The notes below the pieces were generated by a model. That model made no database searches, was not told the origin of the DNA, and saw nothing but the letters and a program-made list of their open reading frames with translations. A stretch of 64,000 bases of DNA from Legionella cherrii (lineage in GTDB: Bacteria; Pseudomonadota; Gammaproteobacteria; Legionellales; Legionellaceae), in the NCBI RefSeq assembly GCF_900635815.1, contig NZ_LR134173.1:2946001-3010000 (forward strand). The letters run 5' to 3'. Positions 37,656 to 47,494 of this stretch are shown here, in pieces. How positions within the stretch are numbered: position 1 is the stretch's first letter; the number at the start of each line of letters is the position of its first letter. Position numbers and translations under genes: made by a program.

Positions 37656-39401
37656 TTATATGCCTTTACCTATTCGATACTCACTGTAGCATTTTTCTAA
37701 ATTCTCTTTTAATAAGGCTTCGTTCTCCATTCCTAATTGTTCTACCCAATATAAAGTACGACGAATGTGAGCGGCCTTAGCTCGAGTAACCGTAAAAGGC
37801 ACTACAAAATCTGCCCTTTGGGAATTAGCACTTTCTTCGAGTAATGTTTTTTTGCTAACCCCTGCTACATAGCTACTTTTGTGTTCGTTGGCAGGCAAAT
37901 AGCTTTTTCCTTTTACCAGCCGGCGCATCACATCATAATAGGTGTGTATTTGCGGATGAGTAAGTTCTATCTTAACTGTCTCGTCTTTATTATAGATATC
38001 CATAGTCGGATTGCGCGAAAGAGAAGGATCATGCAACTCCGCCAGCTCCTCTTTTTCTACAAGCGATCGAATAGCAGAATTTTCTGGATTTTTTTTCGAA
38101 AGGTATTTTGAGCAGGCAAAAATAGTGGCCAACAATCCCCCAGCAATCATAAACAAAGCGGCTACGGGTAAGATGCCAGCCAAGGTAAGACCCACTCCTG
38201 CTAATACTCCTAATACAGAAATTGAAATCATCCAATTTTGTACAAAAAAATATGCAAGCGGACGCACTGCATAAGTATACGGCAGAAAAAAAAGACCATA
38301 AAGTAGTGCCCTGCCAAGGGTGTAAAGCCAAAAATTACGCGCTTTTCGTTTGGCATTATCCTGTTTGGCCTCAATATAGCTAAAGGTTGTATCGGCGAAT
38401 CCGGCATAATTTAAAAAATGGTCACAAAAACAATTGGGCCCTTGCTTATCGGGTGGAGGAGTTACTTGTATAATATACCAATCATCCTTCCAGACGCCAA
38501 AAGCTGAAACAGGATCATTTCCTTGCTTTTGTACAACGACTAGTGGCTTATCGGCCAATTCATGCCAATGATCATTTCTATTCTTTGACCAACCCTCATG
38601 CAGCCCGGCAGGATTGAGCGCATCAACACGAGACAATGCATAATTTCCTTTATCGATAGCAAGTAATAAGCTTAATGAACCACCTAAGCTCACACCACAT
38701 ACATGCACTTTATTTTTTTGACTGCTTAACCATTGATGAATCCGATCTCGTCCCGTTTGATAAAGTGACTCGCCAACCGTTTCAAAGCCTTTGGAATCAG
38801 TATTCACTTGGGGTATGAAGCCCTGTCCCATAGGATAAGTTGTACCCATGAAAATTAAGTGAGATTCTGCTTTTTGTTGAAAAAGCGGCTCAAGTCCATA
38901 AGCAAAAACACGGTCTTGGTCTTGAATAAAAAAACGGTTCCATCCTGATCTTTTGGTTAATTCAATTGGTTTGACCTGATATTCGACTAGTTCCAGATGA
39001 TCATCAATATATTGAGGGATTTTAAAGGATTCATACGGTGTTAAATCTCCATAAGGGAGTAACGTCAAACAATTACTTAAATAAAGATGAACTTGCTCTT
39101 TTTGCTGATCAGTTAATTCCTTATCCTTTAATTGCTCAAAAAGATCTAAAAAACCCTGTTGAAAAGCGAAACGTAATTCCCGTAATAATTCATGATCACG
39201 TTTTACAAAAACAGCATAAGCTACGGCTGGGGTTAAAAACTCGGTCCACTGCTCTGTCCATCCCATCATTAAAAAGCGCACTGCATTGCGCGCAATAATC
39301 GCTGCCTGTTTCTCTTGTTCCACACCTGCAATGGGTTCAAATTGGCGTTGAGGGGAAAAATTAAGTTCTATTCCACCTCGAAAAGCAGATTTTACAGGCA
39401 C
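37656..39401 (-). CDS. GxSxG hydrolase-like effector candidate with membrane segments
   Basis: 581 residues. Shares with its neighbour the N-terminal GGIELNF (GGLELKF in the neighbour) and TPYESFKIPQ, and the HVCGVSLGGSLSLLLA nucleophile elbow, VDALNPAG and DHFLNYAGFAD. Unlike it, this one carries a hydrophobic block around residues 395-440 (VLGVLAGVGLTLAGILPVAA, then FMIAGGLLATIFAC), likely two membrane helices. Start GTG 39401 with GGGAGG 6 nt upstream. The genes are 84 nt apart, same strand, so tandem duplication is the natural explanation; divergence is high enough to be old. Substrate unknown. Confidence 0.72.
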   Translation of the reverse strand: MPVKSAFRGGIELNFSPQRQFEPIAGVEQEKQAAIIARNAVRFLMMGWTEQWTEFLTPAVAYAVFVKRDHELLRELRFAFQQGFLDLFEQLKDKELTDQQKEQVHLYLSNCLTLLPYGDLTPYESFKIPQYIDDHLELVEYQVKPIELTKRSGWNRFFIQDQDRVFAYGLEPLFQQKAESHLIFMGTTYPMGQGFIPQVNTDSKGFETVGESLYQTGRDRIHQWLSSQKNKVHVCGVSLGGSLSLLLAIDKGNYALSRVDALNPAGLHEGWSKNRNDHWHELADKPLVVVQKQGNDPVSAFGVWKDDWYIIQVTPPPDKQGPNCFCDHFLNYAGFADTTFSYIEAKQDNAKRKARNFWLYTLGRALLYGLFFLPYTYAVRPLAYFFVQNWMISISVLGVLAGVGLTLAGILPVAALFMIAGGLLATIFACSKYLSKKNPENSAIRSLVEKEELAELHDPSLSRNPTMDIYNKDETVKIELTHPQIHTYYDVMRRLVKGKSYLPANEHKSSYVAGVSKKTLLEESANSQRADFVVPFTVTRAKAAHIRRTLYWVEQLGMENEALLKENLEKCYSEYRIGKGI

Positions 39402-39536
39402 ATTCCACCTCCCAATAATTACATGAGTATTTTCCTTATCTTAGGACAAAAAACTTGAAGAACGATTGGATTTAAAGTGCAGATAAGGCAAAAAATACAC
39501 ACAATACAAACGTTCTTACTCAGTGGCAAGTACTTA

Positions 39537-40139
39537 TTACAATTTTTCTTGTTGTAACGAAGTCACCACAGCAGGGCGTTTTGCAACGACTTTCATAAAT
39601 TGTTCTAAATGTTTATAGGCTGAAAGATCCATTTTAAAATGATACGCCCATCTGGTTATGACAAATAAATAAGCATCCGCCAAAGAAAAGTCATCCCCCA
39701 TCAAGTACGGCCCCTTTGCAAGATGCTCATTAACATACTTCATTCGAGTATTGATTATGGACATAAAAATTTTTTTTGTTTCTTCATTAAGATTGGGATG
39801 AAAGAACATGCCTATAGTTTTATGTAATTCAGTAGCAACATAATTTATCCACTCGAGGGTGTGGTATCTTTTTAAGTCTCCCACTGCGGGTAAAAGCTTT
39901 TGGCCGGGTGTTTTATCCGCTAAATATTGCAAAATAACCTGATTTTCTGTCAACAAATCACCGTTATCCAGGTAAAGTGCTGGTACCGCACCTTTAGGAT
40001 TAATCGATAAATAATTTTCATCTGAACGTGTCTTTTTTGCCTTTAAATCGACTTCTTCATCTTGAAAATCGATTCCTAACTCATTAAGAACAATACGTAC
40101 TGCTAAAGAACATGCTGATTTGGCATAATAAAGTTTCAT
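39537..40139 (-). CDS. gstA: Beta-class glutathione S-transferase
   Basis: 200 residues. N-terminal thioredoxin fold MKLYYAKSACSLAVRI with Cys10, the beta-class signature; NPKGAVPALYL (cis-Pro) and LLTENQVILQYLAD, the glutathione contacts, follow, and the C-terminal half is all-helical. Start ATG 40139 (AAGGA 6 nt upstream) rather than GTG 40145. Cytosolic conjugation of glutathione or redox buffering. No operon partner; both flanks are single genes. Confidence 0.9.
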   Translation of the reverse strand: MKLYYAKSACSLAVRIVLNELGIDFQDEEVDLKAKKTRSDENYLSINPKGAVPALYLDNGDLLTENQVILQYLADKTPGQKLLPAVGDLKRYHTLEWINYVATELHKTIGMFFHPNLNEETKKIFMSIINTRMKYVNEHLAKGPYLMGDDFSLADAYLFVITRWAYHFKMDLSAYKHLEQFMKVVAKRPAVVTSLQQEKL

Positions 40140-40434
40140 ATTCACTCCTTTGATTCCCAGTCAAATATTAGATTACTACTGTTAAGTTAAGAAGAAACCC
40201 TCTCCACAAGTAGCTTTTACAGAAAACTATTGTATGTCATTTTGACAAAGACGAAAATGGATTGCCCACTGGCATGAGACAGAATTTATAGAAGTATTCC
40301 CGCCTACGCGGAAATAACGCCTTACAGTTTGAACTATTGTATCCTGCCTCAACTGAATGACAATGAATAGTAGGCCCCTAGAGTGATTAATATGTTCTTT
40401 TAAATTCAGCTGCGCAGACTAGAAATCAGTTATA

Positions 40435-41541
40435 CTAGCCATGTAATCTAGTAGTCAGTTCACTGTTAAGGTCATTTTCTATCTCATCAAGTAACTTCAT
40501 AGTAGACGATGTTCTTTTGACGAGAGGGAGATAATCCCAAAAATATGTTTTTCTTAAAACCTCTAATTGCGGTTTATTTCTTCCTTTCCAATCCTGAATA
40601 TCTTTCATTAATAAATCCAAAGTTAAATCTTTCTTTGGTCCAACCAGGTCTAAATATAATTCTTTTAATTTTGAAAACTTAATTTGTGTATCCTCTGAAT
40701 CAGGTTCTAGACACGGCAGCGCTTCCATTCGAGTGTATAGCTTTCTGAGTATCATTTCTTTTACCCCATCCCCCTCATCACTCAGAACAAAAGCGGTTGG
40801 AGGAGGTGGAAGTACATAAAAAGGAATATCTTGACTGGGTTTACCGTATTCCAATTCCGTTTGATAAGGTAACTCCCTAAAAAAACTGGAAGAAACTAAA
40901 GAGCCAACTGGTGCATGCTGAACTTCTTCAACGAGTTTGATTGCTGAATGCCTACAGGTATTGCCTAAATCCAATCCACTAACACTTGCTCGTATTTGAG
41001 GCACATCCCGAGAGGGAAAGACTTTATCTAAATTGTATTTTAATTTAATTTTATTCTGATCTTTTACAGTCGTTTCAGCACATTCATCCTCTTGTTCTGA
41101 TGCAACAGGTCCTACTGGCATAATGGGTTTATAGCATCCAAACTTATTTTCATCGGTTTGCAATGACTCCAATATTTGTACAAACTCGATATATTGTTCA
41201 TAGGTAATATCATATGCTTGATAACTAATGGGGTATGAGCCAATTTTATCCCTATAGATAACTTCATCCCTTAAACTCGCTGGATTACTAAAAAACAATC
41301 CATTACAGATGCACTGCATATTAGTCAAAAAGTTAGGCTTAGTAAGATTGTGTCCCTTGCCTACACGACAAAGTAACCGTTGAATTTTATGTTCTTGCGG
41401 GTCATATGTCCCTAGCATTAGGAAAGAATGTACCCCCCGCTTCTTACTAATGGAAATAAAAAAATGATCGGTTTTTTTATTAATTGTAAGGACTGAAGGT
41501 GGGAGGTTAGAATTTATAGTATCATCTTTAGAACTAGACAT
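40435..41541 (-). CDS. Effector-like protein, distant paralog of 5121-6113
   Basis: 368 residues from ATG 41541 (a TTG at 41571 is a possible longer start; neither has a clear ribosome site). Shared blocks with the protein at 5121: QAYDITYEQYIEFVQIL, LDLGNTCRHSA, SSFFRELPYQTEL, PPPPTAF and RKLYTRMEAL. The N-terminus is Ser/Asp/Asn-rich, and a polar Glu-rich stretch sits before the shared Cys-Arg block. No membrane segment, signal or recognisable domain. Its similarity and dispersal (35 kb apart) indicate an old duplication of an effector-like family. Confidence 0.65.
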   Translation of the reverse strand: MSSSKDDTINSNLPPSVLTINKKTDHFFISISKKRGVHSFLMLGTYDPQEHKIQRLLCRVGKGHNLTKPNFLTNMQCICNGLFFSNPASLRDEVIYRDKIGSYPISYQAYDITYEQYIEFVQILESLQTDENKFGCYKPIMPVGPVASEQEDECAETTVKDQNKIKLKYNLDKVFPSRDVPQIRASVSGLDLGNTCRHSAIKLVEEVQHAPVGSLVSSSFFRELPYQTELEYGKPSQDIPFYVLPPPPTAFVLSDEGDGVKEMILRKLYTRMEALPCLEPDSEDTQIKFSKLKELYLDLVGPKKDLTLDLLMKDIQDWKGRNKPQLEVLRKTYFWDYLPLVKRTSSTMKLLDEIENDLNSELTTRLHG

Positions 41542-41656
41542 ATTTGTTGATTTATAAATCGTCAAGCACAAATTGTAGCATGGGAATTATATAGTTACTA
41601 CAACTTGTTTTTATTTAATCCACATTGAGACTTTAAAAGTTAGATACCCCCCTTCT

Positions 41657-41683
41657 CCACGGGGAGAAAAGGGTCAAAAAAAA
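41657..41683 (-). terminator. Hairpin after the serine hydrolase gene
   Basis: Read on the minus strand, CCCTTTTCTCC pairs with GGAGAAGGGGG (two G-U) over CCGT, followed by TATCTAACTTTT. It ends close to the hydrolase stop at 41690. Confidence 0.45.
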
Positions 41684-41689
41684 ATAAAG

Positions 41690-42955
41690 CTAAGAAATAC
41701 ACTGGAGTTCAGGATAATTTTTTAAAATGACCTTATATAAACCTAGGTTCGCTTTAATAATCTCATCGCCTAATTTAGAATCTGGATTGCCTTCACCGCC
41801 TTTACTATTTAAAGCAACCACGGTTGTTACATTATTGCAAGGCTGCCAAAAATACATGACGCGAAATCCTAATGTACTCCCCTTATAAACCCAAAAACGT
41901 TGTTTGAGTTCTTTATCATAAAGATACCCTACTCCTAAACCAAATCCATGAGGATCTTCTTCTGAGACTTGAGCAATAGGTTGTCCTGTTTTCATAGAAA
42001 CAACGGACTCTAATTCAGCCAAAATCCGCTCTCTATAAATAGGCTTAACCAATGTTCCATGATAAAGCTGTTGTACCCAGCGAACGACATCTTCCGTATT
42101 TGCGACGATTGCACCGGCAGCAGCCGCCCAAGATAAATCATTAGTTAATGTATCAATTAATTTATTCTTATTCTCATCATAAAAATATCCATGGACTCGG
42201 CGATCTTCAATGGCTTTTCCTTGCGCTTGACCATCAGGACCTGCAAGATAAAATGAATTATTCAATCCATTTTTTGCATTGATAATCCGCAATTTTAATT
42301 GATTTTCAAAGGTATCATTGGTTATTTTTTCGATAACCATGGCGGCAAGGATGTAATTGGAATTTGAATATTCAAAAAGATTTCCCTGCCTCTTTTTAAG
42401 CGGTTTTTCCGGGTGAGCGTATTTAAGTAACTCTTCATCCGTCCAAACTCGATTTAAATTGGCTTCCATTTTTTTGGAAAACTCATCATCTTCTGAATAA
42501 TTTGGAATGCCACTGGTCATATTCAATAATTGTCTTAAAGTAACCTCTTTCCAATGAGGATATTGAGGTAACCATTTTCCCAAATGGTCATCTAGAGACA
42601 ATTTATCTTCTGTCTGCAATTGCAAAAGGATAAGCGCAGTAAATGATTTGGTAATACTGCCAATATCAAACAAATTGCTTGAGGTAATTGGTTGAGATAA
42701 GGGAGGGAATCCCATAGTACCGTGTACCACCGTATGGGTTTCTTTTTTAGAGCTCATTTGATTTTGAGGAATCAGGACCGATGCGGCAATCGCTGTAAAC
42801 TTTTCCTTGTTACTGTATTGCTGATAATAGTTATCAATCTCTTTCTGTAATTGATTTGTGATACTTGAAGATGAGTCAGAGTTAGCAGCATAAAGCATGG
42901 GTGGAGAGAAAAAAGCCACAAAGGCTAATCCTAAGAACTGTGATTTTAATTTCAT
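41690..42955 (-). CDS. Exported serine hydrolase of the class C beta-lactamase/DD-peptidase family
   Basis: 421 residues with a signal peptide (FLGLAFVAFFSPPMLYA). Active-site landmarks: SxxK in GSITKSF (about residue 100), YxN in YSNSNY (about 196), and a third motif region with YKGSTLGF (about 356, the usual HxG site here reading KGS). Family members include peptidoglycan carboxypeptidases, esterases and class C lactamases; which applies is not decidable. Periplasmic or exported. Start ATG 42955. Single gene between the effector-like gene and gltX. Confidence 0.85.
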   Translation of the reverse strand: MKLKSQFLGLAFVAFFSPPMLYAANSDSSSSITNQLQKEIDNYYQQYSNKEKFTAIAASVLIPQNQMSSKKETHTVVHGTMGFPPLSQPITSSNLFDIGSITKSFTALILLQLQTEDKLSLDDHLGKWLPQYPHWKEVTLRQLLNMTSGIPNYSEDDEFSKKMEANLNRVWTDEELLKYAHPEKPLKKRQGNLFEYSNSNYILAAMVIEKITNDTFENQLKLRIINAKNGLNNSFYLAGPDGQAQGKAIEDRRVHGYFYDENKNKLIDTLTNDLSWAAAAGAIVANTEDVVRWVQQLYHGTLVKPIYRERILAELESVVSMKTGQPIAQVSEEDPHGFGLGVGYLYDKELKQRFWVYKGSTLGFRVMYFWQPCNNVTTVVALNSKGGEGNPDSKLGDEIIKANLGLYKVILKNYPELQCIS

Positions 42956-43093
42956 AAGCCATTATCCCTGTGTTTTATTAAAATAATCTCTCATACGAAT
43001 CAATATATGACAGTCACGAATCGAAGAATTTAGAATCTGCAGACCAAGATTTTACTTCGACCTGCAGACTATGCACTACTACAAATTTAGAAA

Positions 43094-44509
43094 TCAACTA
43101 TTGGCTTGAGCTCTAATTTTCAATTGTTCTAAAGCATTTTTCAGACGAGTTAATACTTTTTCTCTACCTAATAAAGTCAAGGTCATATCAATTGATGGTG
43201 ACATGCCCGAACCGGTTACAGCAACCCTTAATGGCTGTGCGATTTTCCCCATATTGATATCAAATTGCGCGCTGATGTCATTAATGCATTCTTGCAAATG
43301 ATCCTTTTCCCAAGTCTCCACTGTTTGTAAACGCTCATAAAGTGCCGTCAAAGGCTCCAAGATGACTGGGCGCAAATGTTTTTTCACAGCGGCTTCATCA
43401 TATTCAATTGAATCAGTAAAAAAATATAAACTCATTTGGCACATTTCAGCTAAAGTCTTACATCGCTCAGCCTGAATTGCCACTAAATCAGTTAATTTTG
43501 GCCCCTTAGTCAGATCAATGCCCGATTGTTCAAAATGCCAACGCAATGATTCAGCTACCGCCTCAGCTGAATCATTTTTTTGATAATGTTGATTAAGCCA
43601 ATATAACTTTTCATAGTTAAAACTTGAAACACCCCGACTCACGTTTTTTAATTCAAAACATTCAATCATTTCATTGATACTGAAGATTTCCTGATCGCCA
43701 TAAGACCAACCTAAACGCACTAAATAATTGAGTAATGCGTGTGGTAAAACCCCTAACTCTTTAAATTGCAACACACTGACCGCACCGTGTCTTTTGGATA
43801 AACGCTTGCCATCTTCACCTAAGATCATGGGTAAATGAGCGAATACTGGAATGGGAGCATTAAGCGCTTGAAACAAGTTGATTTGTCTTGGGGTGTTGTT
43901 AATATGATCATCACCTCGAATTACATGGGTTATTTTCATATCGATATCATCAATAACCACAGCAAAATTATAAGTTGGGTGGCCATCAGAACGTACAAGA
44001 ATCAAATCATCTAACTCACTATTCGCCACATGGATTTCTCCATATACTTCATCATGAAATGAGACAGTACCTTGTTCAGGATTTTTAAAACGGATTACAT
44101 AAGGCTTATCCGAAAAGGGTAAGTTCTTATCTCGACAATGGCCATCATAACGGGGCTTTTCTTTGGCAGCTAATTGTGCGGTGCGTAACGCCTCCAGACG
44201 TTCTTTGCTGCACTCGCAACGATAAGCCTTACCCTCATTCAAAAATTGTTGTGCTACTTGGTTGTATCGATCATAACGTTCTGTTTGATAAAAGGGGCCT
44301 TCGTCATAATCCATACCTAACCAAGACATACCATCCAGGATAGCTTGTACCGATTCCTTAGTAGAACGTTCTTGATCCGTATCTTCTATGCGTAAAATGA
44401 ACTGACCGTGATGGCGCTTTGCATAAAGCCATGAAAATAAAGCAGTTCTCACTCCGCCCACATGTAAAAAACCAGTTGGGCTTGGTGCAAATCGGGTTCT
44501 AACTGTCAT
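43094..44509 (-). CDS. gltX: Glutamate-tRNA ligase
   Basis: 471 residues, the normal length. Class I motifs: FLHVGG for HIGH at 14-19 (RFAPSPTGFLHVGGVRTALF is the family start), and KRLSKRHG for KMSKS near 235-242. It charges tRNA-Glu with glutamate in the cytosol. Start ATG 44509 (GGAAG 5 nt upstream); GTG 44521 lies over the ribosome site and is rejected. Convergent neighbours none; it is divergent from letS with a 176-nt spacer holding both promoters. Neighbours gltX and letS are likewise adjacent in L. pneumophila, from memory. Confidence 0.97.
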   Translation of the reverse strand: MTVRTRFAPSPTGFLHVGGVRTALFSWLYAKRHHGQFILRIEDTDQERSTKESVQAILDGMSWLGMDYDEGPFYQTERYDRYNQVAQQFLNEGKAYRCECSKERLEALRTAQLAAKEKPRYDGHCRDKNLPFSDKPYVIRFKNPEQGTVSFHDEVYGEIHVANSELDDLILVRSDGHPTYNFAVVIDDIDMKITHVIRGDDHINNTPRQINLFQALNAPIPVFAHLPMILGEDGKRLSKRHGAVSVLQFKELGVLPHALLNYLVRLGWSYGDQEIFSINEMIECFELKNVSRGVSSFNYEKLYWLNQHYQKNDSAEAVAESLRWHFEQSGIDLTKGPKLTDLVAIQAERCKTLAEMCQMSLYFFTDSIEYDEAAVKKHLRPVILEPLTALYERLQTVETWEKDHLQECINDISAQFDINMGKIAQPLRVAVTGSGMSPSIDMTLTLLGREKVLTRLKNALEQLKIRAQANS

Positions 44510-44685
44510 AATCTCTTCCACATTGTAAGGAATAAAATAATCGGGCTATAATAACTGACTTTGAAGCCTGGGTGAAGGATATTATGAGCAGACTCACCTA
44601 AAGTCTGTTTATTACCATTCACGTTACGATGTGCTCTATGCAGGCTAAAATTAAAGTATTATCCGAACTATATTGGTGAGTCACT

Positions 44686-47418
44686 TTGAAAAGCATAGGT
44701 ATCAAGTATCAACTGAGAATTACCACCCTAATTCCAGCCTTTTTAGTCGCCCTGCTTCTCGCTATTTTTTATAATGGACTGTTTGGTAATGATTTAAAAC
44801 AGCACATGTCCCGTCTGGGCGAAGCATACATCCGTCAATTACTTCCTGCAGCACAATACGCCATGCTTCGACGTGACGATCGCACGTTGCAAGGGTTAAT
44901 TAATGCATCCACAATCAATCCAGAGGTCAAGGCCCTCGCTTTTTACAGTAGTGACGGACAACTGCTGGCTTACCGCGGCGGCAAACATTCTCTGAATAAA
45001 CCTTTCAATCCTCCTAAATTTACGGGGGATTATATTGAAAGTAAGCAAATTAATCCTTTTACCATTAACTTCATCGCACCCGTTACTATCCCTAAATTCA
45101 ATCTTTATTCCAATTCGTCTTTTAAGAACATCCTCAGCCCAATGGCCACTCGTGCCGATGATATTTTAGGTTGGTTATCCATTGACATCGATACTCGCTC
45201 GATGATCATCAAACGTTATCAAATGCTCATAGTAACCATTTTTATTACTCTTTTTGGTTTGCTCATGGGATTGACCATCCACTACTTTCTCTCTAAGCGG
45301 ATTTATCTACCCATTTCCCGTTTACGTCGGAGCATGAAACAAATTTTACGCAATGAGTTCGAAACAGAAATCAAAACAACGAGCCCAGGTGAACTCGGCA
45401 TCATTGAGCAAGGATGTGCCCATTTGCAAAAAAAATACCTCGAAACAATACGCGACTTAAATCAACATATCGAAATCGCCACTGAAGATTTACAGCAAAG
45501 TCTTGAACTGTTAGAAGAAAAAAATATTGAGCTTTCGCTTGAGAAGAAAAAAATAGAAGAGAAAAGTCGACAAAAATCAGAATTTATTGCCAATATGAGT
45601 CATGAAATCCGCACACCAATGAATGGTGTTATTGGCTTTACTAATGTTTTATTGGAAAGCAAGCTTGATCCCCTGCAATTAGATTATGTAAAAACAATCA
45701 AAGCTTCTGCACAAGACTTGTTAGGAATTATTAATGATATCCTCGATTTCTCTAAAATTGATGCGGGAAAACTTCACCTCGATTGCATCCCCTTAAATAT
45801 CCGTCATTGTATCGATGAAGTGCTTACCCTTGCAGCACCAAATGCTCATAAAAAAGGGATTGATTTAATCCCAATAACCGATGTAAGTGTACCTAAAATT
45901 GTTTTAGGTGATCCCTTTAGAATCAAACAATTTATCACCAATCTTGTGACTAATGCGGTTAAATTTACCGATCATGGTTATGTATTGGTCCGCACTAAAG
46001 TAGAACAAGAAACAGATAAAGATTACACTTTATGCATCACAATCACTGATACTGGCTTAGGTATTTCACCAGAGGATCAAAGTAAATTATTTACTGCATT
46101 TAACCAGGCCGATACAAGCATTACTCGTCGTTATGGCGGTTCAGGCCTAGGATTAGTCATTTGTAAAAAACTCTGTGAAGAAATGCATGGACGTATTAGC
46201 TTTACCAGCGAGCTCAATAAAGGTTCTAGCTTCACTGCTCAGGTGAAAGTTGAAAAGTTAGTTGCCTATGAAATAGAAAAAAATCAAATACACCCCTTCG
46301 CGCATTTTAAAATGTTATGCTTTGATGATAATTCGCTCCATTTGGAAGCACTATGCAATGGCTTAGGTTATTGGGGAATTCAATGTATTCCGGTCAATTC
46401 GTTTAACCGTCTTGCGAGTGCTCTTGAGAATAACAAAGACTGTAATATTGCTTTTCTCAATATCAACAAAGGTTATGAACAAAAGATAGCCAAAATCATT
46501 GCCGAACATAACTATTTTCCATACGTGCTCATTTCCAAATGGCTTATTAATGATTACACAGCACTTGGAGCCCAGGGCTTTCTATATAAACCCATCAGCA
46601 TTCAAAAACTTCAAGATGTTATTGAATCCCTCACTAGCCAAGAGAACATTGAAAAACCGGTCAATCATGAATTGGATGGTTTAAGAGAACAATTACGTTT
46701 TATGCACCCTGATTTACTCATTGCTGAAGACAATCCAGTAAACAAAATGCTTCTGGACTCTTTATTGGGCACTCATGCAAATATGACTGCAGTTGATGAC
46801 GGTGAAATGGCGGTATCGGCGTGTAATGACAAAAAATACGACCTCATTTTGCTCGATTTGCAGATGCCTAAAGTCAATGGATTAGAGGCAGCTCGACTCA
46901 TTCGACAAAAATCACAACTTAACCGCCATACTCCTATAGTTTTAATTAGTGCGAATGGCAGCGATGTGAATAGCATTGATTTAAAAAAATCAGGTGTGGA
47001 TTTTTGCTTGCAAAAACCTGTAGATGAAAAACAATTACTGACCCAAATCCTGCGGATTACCGATAAAGCTAAACATGCAGCAATTGATTGGCAATTATGT
47101 GTGCAAAAAGTATCTGGAAATCAAGCACTTGCCGAAGAGTTTCTTAGCCGATTTGTAGAGGAATTACATAAAAATCGTGAAGAATTTATCCAATTAATGC
47201 ATGATAAAAATATTAAAAAAATAGGCGAGGCAGCACATAAACTGCATGGAGCATGTTGTTTTTCTGGAGTGCCAACGCTACAGAAAAAAGTAGTCCAGGT
47301 AGAAAAACTGGCGGCACATGCCGCTTCAATTGAAGAGCTCGCCACCCCTTTTGCCGAATTAATTCAAAGCATTGATGCTGTAATTAATGAATATGAACAT
47401 CAAAAAGTACGAATTTAA
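44686..47418 (+). CDS. letS: LetS hybrid sensor histidine kinase (BarA family)
   Basis: 910 residues. TM1 13-33, periplasmic sensor about 34-175, TM2 about 178-200, HAMP, coiled coil, then HisKA with His306 (NMSHEIRTPMNG), HATPase (DTGLGI; RYGGSGLGLVI), a degenerate REC, an active REC with Asp724 (LLDLQMPKVNG), and an HPt domain with His851 (AAHKLHGACC). LetS drives LetA, raising RsmY/RsmZ to switch Legionella to the transmissive phase. Start TTG 44686 (GGTGAG 6 nt upstream). The tripartite His-Asp-His layout and length match L. pneumophila LetS. Confidence 0.95.
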   Translation: MKSIGIKYQLRITTLIPAFLVALLLAIFYNGLFGNDLKQHMSRLGEAYIRQLLPAAQYAMLRRDDRTLQGLINASTINPEVKALAFYSSDGQLLAYRGGKHSLNKPFNPPKFTGDYIESKQINPFTINFIAPVTIPKFNLYSNSSFKNILSPMATRADDILGWLSIDIDTRSMIIKRYQMLIVTIFITLFGLLMGLTIHYFLSKRIYLPISRLRRSMKQILRNEFETEIKTTSPGELGIIEQGCAHLQKKYLETIRDLNQHIEIATEDLQQSLELLEEKNIELSLEKKKIEEKSRQKSEFIANMSHEIRTPMNGVIGFTNVLLESKLDPLQLDYVKTIKASAQDLLGIINDILDFSKIDAGKLHLDCIPLNIRHCIDEVLTLAAPNAHKKGIDLIPITDVSVPKIVLGDPFRIKQFITNLVTNAVKFTDHGYVLVRTKVEQETDKDYTLCITITDTGLGISPEDQSKLFTAFNQADTSITRRYGGSGLGLVICKKLCEEMHGRISFTSELNKGSSFTAQVKVEKLVAYEIEKNQIHPFAHFKMLCFDDNSLHLEALCNGLGYWGIQCIPVNSFNRLASALENNKDCNIAFLNINKGYEQKIAKIIAEHNYFPYVLISKWLINDYTALGAQGFLYKPISIQKLQDVIESLTSQENIEKPVNHELDGLREQLRFMHPDLLIAEDNPVNKMLLDSLLGTHANMTAVDDGEMAVSACNDKKYDLILLDLQMPKVNGLEAARLIRQKSQLNRHTPIVLISANGSDVNSIDLKKSGVDFCLQKPVDEKQLLTQILRITDKAKHAAIDWQLCVQKVSGNQALAEEFLSRFVEELHKNREEFIQLMHDKNIKKIGEAAHKLHGACCFSGVPTLQKKVVQVEKLAAHAASIEELATPFAELIQSIDAVINEYEHQKVRI

Positions 47419-47494
47419 GTGATTACCCATCTTCTCACTTACTCTCCGCCAAGAGGCTATGAAGACAAGTAATTACCCTTAACCAGGAGAAAGA

